The translations under genes were made by a program, and so were the position numbers. From contig NZ_JANHAU010000002.1 in assembly GCF_024464185.1 (NCBI RefSeq), positions 496,001 through 560,000 of the forward strand: a stretch of 64,000 nucleotides of DNA, given 5' to 3'. The notes beneath the pieces were generated by a model. It ran no database searches, was not told the DNA's origin, and saw only the letters and a list, made by a program, of their open reading frames with translations. Positions 49,367 through 55,880 of the stretch are shown here, one piece after another. Positions within the stretch are counted from its first letter, which is position 1; each line of letters opens with the position of its first letter. This DNA comes from Haloarchaeobius salinus. GTDB lineage: Archaea; Halobacteriota; Halobacteria; Halobacteriales; Natrialbaceae.

Positions 49367-49406
49367 CTTAGTTAGCGTTTTGTACCGTTCACGCGGAGTC
49401 CCCTCT

Positions 49407-49919
49407 ATGCCACAGCAGCGCGGCCACGAGACGACGCTCCGGGAGTCGTTCACCGAGATGAGCGAGATTCTGATGCCGAACAGCACGAACAACCTCGGGC
49501 GCGCCCTCGGTGGGGCGGTCCTGCACTGGATGGACATCTGCGGGGCCATCGCCGCGCGGCGGTTCTCACGGCGACAAGTCGTCACGGCGTCGATGGACCA
49601 CGTCGACTTCATCGCACCCATCGAACTCGGCGACATCGTCACCGTCACGGCCTACGTCTTCGACACCGGTCGGACCAGCATGGACGTGAAGGTCGACGTG
49701 CTGGCCGAGCGCCCGAGCCAGGGCGAGCGGGCGGAGACCGCGAGTTCGTTCTTCAGCTTCGTCGCACTCGACGCCGGCGAACGGCCGACAGAGATCCCGG
49801 CGCTCAGGTGCCCCACGGACGAGCAGCGCGGACTCCGCGACGACGCGCTGGCGGCGCGGCGACAGCGGCGACGTGAACTCGCGGTGGAGGGGGCCGTAGA
49901 ACAAACTGGCTTTCAATAG
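49407..49919 (+). CDS. Hotdog-fold acyl-CoA thioesterase
   Basis: 170 residues. TLRESFTEMSEILMPNSTNN followed by LGRALGGAVLHWMDICGAIA is the hallmark of the BFIT/cytosolic acyl-CoA hydrolase subfamily (Asn and Asp active-site positions in LGGAVLHWMD); VVTASMDHVDFIAPIELGDI and FVALDAGERPTEIP complete the fold. It hydrolyses acyl-CoA to free acid and CoA; chain length unknown. ATG 49407. Near-identical 25-base repeats flank the gene; the downstream copy includes its last six codons. Confidence 0.88.
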   Translation: MPQQRGHETTLRESFTEMSEILMPNSTNNLGRALGGAVLHWMDICGAIAARRFSRRQVVTASMDHVDFIAPIELGDIVTVTAYVFDTGRTSMDVKVDVLAERPSQGERAETASSFFSFVALDAGERPTEIPALRCPTDEQRGLRDDALAARRQRRRELAVEGAVEQTGFQ

Positions 49920-49924
49920 TTCAA
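49900..49924. repeat. Direct repeat, downstream copy (before nrdR)
   Basis: Same 25-base segment as 49342-49366 with three transitions. It overlaps the thioesterase stop codon (49917-49919), so the last residues EQTGFQ are encoded by the repeat. It lies just upstream of the nrdR promoter region. Confidence 0.75.
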
Positions 49925-49938
49925 ATCTATTGGGGAAG

Positions 49939-50004
49939 GCTTATACCGGCCGCCCCTGACACCACATATTGCGACTGCCCCGCCCCGTCCCCCAGATGTG
50001 GGGG
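49939..50004 (+). promoter_or_regulatory. Putative nrdR-nrdA-nrdB promoter with possible NrdR boxes
   Basis: A TATA-like GCTTATACCG (49939-49948) precedes ACCACATATTGC (about 49964) and the palindrome CCCCCA-GATG-TGGGGG (49989-50004), whose complement also contains CCACATCT. Two CCACAT-containing elements about 30 bases apart resemble paired NrdR boxes in layout, though not in exact bacterial consensus. NrdR autoregulation of its operon is therefore plausible. Confidence 0.4.
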
Positions 50005-50029
50005 TTCGAAGCGACCCGTAGTGACAACC

Positions 50030-50545
50030 ATGGACTGCCCGAACTGCGACCACGACCCGACGAACGTCGTCGACACGGGCACGACCACCGATGGAACCGC
50101 CGTTCGGCGACGCCGCGAGTGTGCCGCCTGCTCGTTCCGGTTCACGACCTACGAGCGGACCGAGTGGGAATCGCTCCGCGTCGAGAAGCGCGACGGCAGC
50201 GTCGAGCCGTTCGACCGCGAGAAGCTCCGGACCGGTATCGAGCGCGCCGTCGAGAAGCGCCCGGTCGACGCCGGTGACGTTGCCACCCTCGTCGACGAGG
50301 TCGAGGCGGACCTGCTGGACGAGGACGGCCGCGTCGTCACGTCCGAACGGGTCGGCGCACTCGTCTCCGAGCGCCTGCGATCGGTCGACCAGGTTGCCTA
50401 CGTCCGTTTCGTCTCGGTCTACCGGGCGTTCTCGGACCCGGCGGCGTTCCGACGGGCACTCGACGCAGTGCTGGGCGACGACGCGGGCGACGTAGCGTAC
50501 GACGGGGGCGGGCAGTCACACGGACAGACCGATTTCGACACATGA
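50030..50545 (+). CDS. nrdR: Transcriptional repressor NrdR
   Basis: 171 residues. N-terminal zinc ribbon: Cys3, Cys6, Cys31, Cys34 (MDCPNCDHDP, RRECAACSFRF). An ATP-cone follows (VEKRDGSVEPFDREKLRTGI and beyond), which senses ATP/dATP and controls DNA binding. The C-terminal tail is acidic and unstructured. NrdR represses ribonucleotide reductase genes; here it is the first gene of the nrdA-nrdB operon and its stop overlaps the nrdA start (ATGA). ATG 50030 fits the conserved MxCP start; the GTG at 50021 would add three residues. Confidence 0.95.
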   Translation: MDCPNCDHDPTNVVDTGTTTDGTAVRRRRECAACSFRFTTYERTEWESLRVEKRDGSVEPFDREKLRTGIERAVEKRPVDAGDVATLVDEVEADLLDEDGRVVTSERVGALVSERLRSVDQVAYVRFVSVYRAFSDPAAFRRALDAVLGDDAGDVAYDGGGQSHGQTDFDT

Positions 50546-53010
50546 GTCAGCAACAGACACAGACGACGACGGTCCGGTCGATCCTCGACCGGGCGCGAGA
50601 CGACGACGCACAGCTACCGACCGACGAGACCGTCGAGACGCTCGTCGAGGAGATCGAACGGAACCTCTACGACGGGGCCGGGACCGACGAGGTGTACGAG
50701 GCGACCATCCAGTCGCTGACGGCGCGAATCGAGCGCGAACCGGGGTTCAAACGGGTCGCGGCCGACGTGTTCCGACAGCGGTACTACCGCGAGCTCGTCG
50801 GCACCGACGAGACGGGCTTCGAACTCGACCGGGCGTACCGGCGGACCTTCGTCGAGAACGTCGAGCGAGGGGTCGAACTGGATCTGCTCGACGAGCGACT
50901 CCTGGACCGGTTCGACCTCGACGCGCTGGCGGACGCGCTCGTCCTCGAACGCGACGAACGGTTCGAGTACATGGCGATGGACACGCTCGCCCAGCGCTAC
51001 TTCCTCAGGACGGAGGAGGGCGGTGAGCACCTCGAGCTCCCGCAGGCGTTCTGGATGCGCGTGGCGATGGGGCTGGCCGTCGAGGAGGACGATCCACAGG
51101 CCCGCGCGCTGGAGTTCTACGAGGTGCTCTCGAAACTGGAGTTCACGCCCTCCTCGCCGACGCTCTTTCACAGCGGGACGACCCACCCGCAACTCTCCTC
51201 GTGCTACCTGACGACGGTCGAGGACGACCTCGAACACATCTTCGACTCGTACAAGCACCACGCACAGCTCTCGAAGTGGAGCGGCGGCCTCGGCAACGAC
51301 TGGACGAACCTCCGTGCGGCCGGCGCGCTCATCGAGAGCACGGGCGTCGAGTCCACCGGCACCGTCCCGTTCCTCAAGATATCGAACGACGTGACCGCGG
51401 CCATCAACCGCTCGGGCAAGCGCCGCGGCGCGGCCTGTGCCTACCTGGAGTGCTGGCACCTCGACTTCCCTGCGTTCTGTGACCTCCGGCGGAACACGGG
51501 CGACGAACGCCGGCGCACCCACGACATGAACACCGCGGCGTGGATCCCCGACCTGTTCATGGAGCGCGTGGCGGCCGACGAGGAGTGGACGCTGTTCAGC
51601 CCAGACGAGGTGCCCGAACTCCACGGGCTATACGGCAACGAGTTCGCCGAGCGGTACCGCGAGTACGAGGCCGCCGCGGACGCCGGCGAGCTCCGGCAGT
51701 TCGAGCGCGTCGACGCCGCGGAGCTCTGGCGCACGATGCTCACCCGGCTGTTCGAGACGGGCCACCCGTGGCTGACGTTCAAGGACCCCTGCAACGTCCG
51801 GTCGCCGCAGGACCACGTCGGCACCGTCCACTCCTCGAACCTCTGCACCGAGATCACGCTGAACACGAGCGCCGACGAGCACGCCGTCTGCAACCTCGGT
51901 TCGGTGAACCTCGCGACGCACGTCGAGGACGGGGCGCTGGACCGCGACCGCCTCGCCGACACCGTCGAGACGGGGATGCGGATGCTCGACAACGTCGTCG
52001 ACCTCTGTTTCTACCCGACCGAACAGGCCGAGCACGCGAACATGCAACATCGACCGGTCGGGCTCGGCGTGATGGGCTTCCACGACGCGCTCATGCAACT
52101 GGAGGTTCCGATGGCAGGCGAGAAGGCGGTCGAGCTCGCGAACCGCTGGCAGGAGTTCGTCTCCTACCACACCATCCTCAACAGCTCCCGGCTGGCGAGA
52201 GAGCGCGGGCCGTACCCGAGCTACGAGGGGTCGAAGTGGGACCGCGGGCTGCTCCCACAGGACACCGTCGACCTGCTCGAGGCGGAGCGCGGCCGCGACA
52301 TCCCGACCGACCGCACGGAGACGCTGGACTGGTCGGTCGTCCGCGAGCACGTCGACACCCACGGGATGCGCAACTCGAACACGATGGCCATCGCGCCGAC
52401 TGCGACCATCTCGACCATCAACGGGACGACCCCGTCTATCGAGCCGATTTACTCCAACCTCTACGTGAAGTCCAACATGTCCGGCGACTTCACGGTCGTC
52501 AACGACCAGCTCGTCGCCGACCTGCAGGCGCAGGGGCTCTGGGACGACGAGCTGGTCGACCGAATCAAGTTCCACGACGGCTCCATCCAGGAGATTCCCG
52601 AGATACCGGCCGAGACCCGCGAACTGTACCGCGGCGCGTTCGAGATCGACCCCCGGCACCAGCTCCGGCTCACCGCCCACCGGGGGACGTGGATCGACCA
52701 GTCCGTCTCGCACAACGTCTTCTTCCCGTCGACCGACGGCTCGCTGCTCGGCGACGTCTACCGCACCGCGTGGGAGCTCGGCCTGAAGACGACGTACTAC
52801 CTCCGCACCCTCGGAGCCTCCCAGATAGAGAAGTCGACGCTCGACATGGGCGAGTACGGTCGCACGCAGTACCGCGATGACGGCCCGGGCGAGGCCGACC
52901 GCGACGGGCCCGCCGCCGACGGCGGCCGCGACGTGGCCGACGACGCCGGCAACGCAACCGACGACGAGCTCTGTCGCGTCGAGGACCCGACCTGCGACGC
53001 CTGCCAGTGA
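50542..53010 (+). CDS. nrdA: Ribonucleoside-diphosphate reductase, catalytic subunit
   Basis: 822 residues, class I. The active site is complete: Cys221 (QLSSCYL), Asn433, Cys435 and Glu437 (SSNLCTEITL), Cys450 (AVCNLGS), and the TTYYLRT tyrosine pair near the C terminus that relays the radical from NrdB. The tail ends VEDPTCDACQ with the redox-active cysteine pair. No ATP-cone is seen at the N terminus, so dATP inhibition at a classical activity site is unlikely in this subunit; the ATP-cone in this operon is in NrdR. Start overlaps nrdR; nrdB follows after 24 bases. Confidence 0.95.
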   Translation: MSQQQTQTTTVRSILDRARDDDAQLPTDETVETLVEEIERNLYDGAGTDEVYEATIQSLTARIEREPGFKRVAADVFRQRYYRELVGTDETGFELDRAYRRTFVENVERGVELDLLDERLLDRFDLDALADALVLERDERFEYMAMDTLAQRYFLRTEEGGEHLELPQAFWMRVAMGLAVEEDDPQARALEFYEVLSKLEFTPSSPTLFHSGTTHPQLSSCYLTTVEDDLEHIFDSYKHHAQLSKWSGGLGNDWTNLRAAGALIESTGVESTGTVPFLKISNDVTAAINRSGKRRGAACAYLECWHLDFPAFCDLRRNTGDERRRTHDMNTAAWIPDLFMERVAADEEWTLFSPDEVPELHGLYGNEFAERYREYEAAADAGELRQFERVDAAELWRTMLTRLFETGHPWLTFKDPCNVRSPQDHVGTVHSSNLCTEITLNTSADEHAVCNLGSVNLATHVEDGALDRDRLADTVETGMRMLDNVVDLCFYPTEQAEHANMQHRPVGLGVMGFHDALMQLEVPMAGEKAVELANRWQEFVSYHTILNSSRLARERGPYPSYEGSKWDRGLLPQDTVDLLEAERGRDIPTDRTETLDWSVVREHVDTHGMRNSNTMAIAPTATISTINGTTPSIEPIYSNLYVKSNMSGDFTVVNDQLVADLQAQGLWDDELVDRIKFHDGSIQEIPEIPAETRELYRGAFEIDPRHQLRLTAHRGTWIDQSVSHNVFFPSTDGSLLGDVYRTAWELGLKTTYYLRTLGASQIEKSTLDMGEYGRTQYRDDGPGEADRDGPAADGGRDVADDAGNATDDELCRVEDPTCDACQ

Positions 53011-53034
53011 TTTCGCACCCACCAACACCGACAA

Positions 53035-54027
53035 ATGCCACTCATCGACACCGACGCCGAACACGACCCGAACAAGATACTGCCCATCGACTACGACTGG
53101 GCCCGCGAGTACTACACCGCGGGCGTCGCCAACAACTGGGTGCCCGCCGAGATACCGATGCAGGACGACGTCTCCCAGTGGAACGGCGACGGGCTCACCG
53201 ACGCCGAGCGCCAGCTCGTCGAGTGGAACCTCGGCTTCTTCTCGACGGCGGAGTCGCTCACCGCGAACAACATCGTCCTCGCGCTGTACGAGTACGTCAC
53301 CGCGCCGGAGTGCCGCCAGTACCTGCTCCGGCAGGCCTACGAGGAGGCCATCCACACGGACACGTTCATCTACTGCTGTGACACGCTCGGCTTCGACCCC
53401 GACTACCTCTACGGGATGTACGACCGGGTGCCCGCCATCCGGGAGAAGGACGAGTTCGTCGTCGACCTCACGCAGGTGCTCGACGACCCCGGGTTCACCA
53501 TCGAGAGCGACGAGGACGTGCGCGCACTGCTGCGCGACCTCGTCGGCTTCTACGTCATCATGGAGGGCATCTTCTTCTACGCCGGCTTCGCGATGATGCT
53601 CGGGCTGAAGCGCCAGGGGAAGATGGTCGGCATCGGCCAGCAGTTCGAGTACATCATGCGCGACGAGTCGCTGCACGTCGGTTTCGGGGTGGACCTCGTC
53701 CAGCAGATCCGGACCGAACATCCGGACGTCTGGACCGACGCGTTCGGCGAGGAGGTCGTCGACCTCGTCACCCGGGCCGTCGAGCTGGAGCAGATATACG
53801 CCCGCGAGGCGTGCCCCGACGAGATACTCGGCATGGGCCCCGAACAGTTCGCCGAGTACGTCGAGCACGTCGCGGACCGGCGGCTCGGCCAGCTCGACCT
53901 GCCCGAGCAGTACGGCACCGACAACCCGTTCCCGTGGCTGTCCGAGCAGGTCGACCTCAACAGGGAGAAGAACTTCTTCGAGACGCAGGTGACGGAGTAC
54001 CAGAGCGGCGGCAACCTCGACTGGTAG
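53035..54027 (+). CDS. nrdB: Ribonucleotide reductase small subunit, class Ic (Mn/Fe) type
   Basis: 330 residues. Metal ligands align with Chlamydia trachomatis R2 at identical spacing: Glu73 (FFSTAESLT), Glu104 and His107 (EEAIHTDTF), Glu177 (IMEGIFF), Glu211 and His214 (RDESLHV). The residue four after His107, normally the radical tyrosine, is Phe111, and the first ligand is Glu rather than Asp. Both are class Ic markers, where a Mn(IV)/Fe(III) centre replaces the tyrosyl radical. The ends also match that branch (NFFETQVTEYQSGG). It generates the oxidant for NrdA. Confidence 0.95.
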   Translation: MPLIDTDAEHDPNKILPIDYDWAREYYTAGVANNWVPAEIPMQDDVSQWNGDGLTDAERQLVEWNLGFFSTAESLTANNIVLALYEYVTAPECRQYLLRQAYEEAIHTDTFIYCCDTLGFDPDYLYGMYDRVPAIREKDEFVVDLTQVLDDPGFTIESDEDVRALLRDLVGFYVIMEGIFFYAGFAMMLGLKRQGKMVGIGQQFEYIMRDESLHVGFGVDLVQQIRTEHPDVWTDAFGEEVVDLVTRAVELEQIYAREACPDEILGMGPEQFAEYVEHVADRRLGQLDLPEQYGTDNPFPWLSEQVDLNREKNFFETQVTEYQSGGNLDW

Positions 54028-54082
54028 GCCGTCACTCTACGGGGTGCGTATCGAACCGGGGACGCGTGTCATGCCGACGCTG

Positions 54083-55051
54083 TCACATGTAGCCGAGGTC
54101 GCGCAGGCGCTCCATCAGGTCCTCCTTGTCCTGGGCGCGACCGGCGCGCTCGGTCGTGTTCTCCAGGTCCTGCAGCCACGCGGGCTCCTGTTCCGCCTTC
54201 TCCGTGGAGACCTCGCTGCCGAGGCTGCGGAAGCCCTCGAAGTACTTCGGCGAGACGGGGATGTCCTCGTGGGTCAGCCCGTTCGGCAGGTCGTCGTAGT
54301 CCTGCGGGACGTAGCCCTCGTCGGGGTAGCCCTCGACCGTCTCCGGCACGACGAAGTGCCAGAAGGCGTCCCAGACGTCCGCCTCGGCGAACTGGAGGAT
54401 GGGCTGGATGCGGTCGTGCGGCGGGTAGATGTCGGGGTCGTGGCGCGGGCTGAAGAACGTCTCGTCCGCGCGGGCCTCCTGCTCGTCCCAGCGGATGCCC
54501 GAGATGATGCCGTCGATGTTCTCCGATTCGAGCGTGTCGTTCAGCGCCACCGTCTTCAGCAGGTGGTTGCCGACGTAGGTGTCGAGCAGGAACGGGAACG
54601 TGTCCTCCTCGTACTCCAGGATGTTCCGGATGTGGTGCTGGTTGTGCTCGCTGAGCGCGTCGACCGGGATGTCGTCGCCCGGGGTGAGGCCGTTCTCGTC
54701 GACGTAGTCGCCCACGTCGGTGTTGCGGGCGTACACCACTTCGAGGTCCCACTCGTCGGCCCACCGCTCGACGAACTGCATCAGCTCGTCGAAGTGCTGG
54801 AAGTGGTCGATGAAGACCGTCGTCGGCAGGTCGTAGCCGTGCTTCTCGGCGACCTCCTTGACGAAGTACAGCGTGAGCGTCGAGTCCTTCCCGCCCGTCC
54901 ACATCACGGCGGGGTTCTCGTACTGTTCGAGGCCCTTCTGGGTGACTTCGAGCGCCTTCTCGATCTTGTGCTCGATGGACGGGTAGGTCGCGGGTGTCTC
55001 ACCTTCGCCGTCCGTGTAGTCGACGTCGAGGTAGTCGGGGAACTCGCTCAT
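54083..55051 (-). CDS. PAPS reductase/PP-loop family protein
   Basis: 322 residues. PP-loop VMWTGGKDSTLTLYFVKEVA near residue 60, then TTVFIDHFQHFDELMQFVER, GIRWDEQEARADETFFSPRH and HDRIQPILQFAEADVWDAFW, the order seen in phosphoadenosine-phosphosulfate reductase and sulfate adenylyltransferase small-subunit-like proteins. The conserved catalytic cysteine of true PAPS reductases (ECGxH) is not seen, so reductase activity is doubtful; an adenylating or tRNA-thiolation-type role is possible. ATG 55051 lies directly next to a tandem TGTAATTA element. Single gene, leaving no sulfate-assimilation operon. Confidence 0.82.
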   Translation of the reverse strand: MSEFPDYLDVDYTDGEGETPATYPSIEHKIEKALEVTQKGLEQYENPAVMWTGGKDSTLTLYFVKEVAEKHGYDLPTTVFIDHFQHFDELMQFVERWADEWDLEVVYARNTDVGDYVDENGLTPGDDIPVDALSEHNQHHIRNILEYEEDTFPFLLDTYVGNHLLKTVALNDTLESENIDGIISGIRWDEQEARADETFFSPRHDPDIYPPHDRIQPILQFAEADVWDAFWHFVVPETVEGYPDEGYVPQDYDDLPNGLTHEDIPVSPKYFEGFRSLGSEVSTEKAEQEPAWLQDLENTTERAGRAQDKEDLMERLRDLGYM

Positions 55052-55070
55052 GTAATTAGATGTAATTACA
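55051..55070. promoter_or_regulatory. Tandem TGTAATTA element at the PAPS-reductase-like start
   Basis: Two directly repeated ten-base units, TGTAATTAGA and TGTAATTACA, begin at the last base of the start codon (minus strand). The second is a perfect palindrome. In a GC-rich genome this position and repetition suggest an operator or core promoter element covering the translation start. Confidence 0.5.
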
Positions 55071-55150
55071 GACTCGCAAAAGTGTCTTTTGGGTTCGAGT
55101 CGACAGTCGGTCGCGACAGTATCTAACAGCAAAACGAACGATCTCACACA

Positions 55151-55160
55151 AAGTATATGC
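55151..55160 (+). promoter_or_regulatory. TATA-like element before the lower-GC lipoprotein gene
   Basis: AAGTATATGC lies about 26 bases before an ATG at 55182 and 54 bases before the lipoprotein ATG at 55212. The first distance is that of a leaderless transcript. Confidence 0.45.
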
Positions 55161-55181
55161 TGACCACCAGTCGTGCGCTAG

Positions 55182-55208
55182 ATGAAAATCGAAGAGCGCG
55201 ACGGGTAA
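55182..55208 (+). other. Possible nine-codon upstream reading frame (MKIEERDG, stop)
   Basis: A short frame begins at the ATG expected for a leaderless transcript from the TATA-like element at 55151 and ends with TAA. It is in the same frame as the lipoprotein gene, whose ATG follows after one codon. It could be a leader peptide enabling re-initiation, or a nonsense mutation that separated the original N terminus. Confidence 0.3.
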
Positions 55209-55211
55209 CGC

Positions 55212-55685
55212 ATGAACAGGAGAACGGTGTTACGTCTGTCCTTGATCGGTCTTCCGACGATTTCCGGATGTACCGAAGCCGGTGATAGCCGGGGTACGAC
55301 TGGTATCGACACCAACACCTGTCGTGAACAGTACATCGTTCCAGACATCCAGATAGAGAACCAGACCAACACGGAGGAGACGGTACACGTCGAAATTCGT
55401 GGTGAATCGGAGGACGAGAGTGACGTACTGTTCTCGAACACGTATCAGGTACCGCCGGACACCGTTGCAGAGGAGTCGGGACGGATATTCAAAGAGAACG
55501 AGGGTCCGTTCGACACGTACCGGGCCGAAATCAGTTCGGGGGACGAGGCGCAGTCCATGGACGTACGCTCGGTCGCAGCGGAACCATCCCTGCACAGTGT
55601 ACGCGTCATCCTGAGCGATTCTGGAATGACCGTTCGGGACCATCACGCCGACCCAGGTGAGGACTACAATCCGAACTGCTACTGA
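55212..55685 (+). CDS. Lower-GC Tat lipoprotein, unknown function
   Basis: 157 residues. MNRRTVLRLSLIGLPTISGC has a twin-arginine signal and lipobox (Cys20). The mature part IVPDIQIENQTNTEETVHVE onward reads as a single beta-sandwich domain of the type common in haloarchaeal surface lipoproteins. Codon use is visibly less GC-biased than neighbours (many TGT, AAT, GAA and GTA codons), which suggests recent acquisition or relaxed selection. No relative is recognised. Confidence 0.75.
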   Translation: MNRRTVLRLSLIGLPTISGCTEAGDSRGTTGIDTNTCREQYIVPDIQIENQTNTEETVHVEIRGESEDESDVLFSNTYQVPPDTVAEESGRIFKENEGPFDTYRAEISSGDEAQSMDVRSVAAEPSLHSVRVILSDSGMTVRDHHADPGEDYNPNCY

Positions 55686-55880
55686 TTCTTGTTCAGCGAT
55701 TTCACCTCCCCCATAGCCAGTAACACCGCCTGAAACGTCCTCGTCTGAGAGATGGATCACGGTTCCCCCGGGTATCGGGCTGACCGAATCCACTCGGTTT
55801 GTCACTGGATCGGCAGGTCATCCATCGCCCGCAGTTCCGCCACCAGAACCCATTAGCCTCGTCGCCGCCACGTCCGTCGT

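Noticed and set aside
49981-50029. tRNA-like GGGGGTTCGAAGC sequence before nrdR
   Set aside because: It resembles a T-arm, but no acceptor, D-arm or anticodon stem can be folded around it; the palindrome CCCCCA/TGGGGG explains the GC-rich part better.
53365-53369. Phe111 of NrdB as a sequencing error for Tyr
   Set aside because: The first metal ligand is also Glu and the whole neighbourhood matches class Ic proteins, so the change is part of a coherent set.
51628-53868. A 746-codon frame antisense to nrdA and nrdB
   Set aside because: Composition is that of a GC-driven shadow (runs of Val, Arg, Asp, Gly), while the plus strand encodes complete, recognisable ribonucleotide reductase subunits.
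55088-55110. tRNA T-arm-like GGGTTCGAGTC
   Set aside because: No cloverleaf can be drawn upstream and the AT-rich surroundings are promoter-like.
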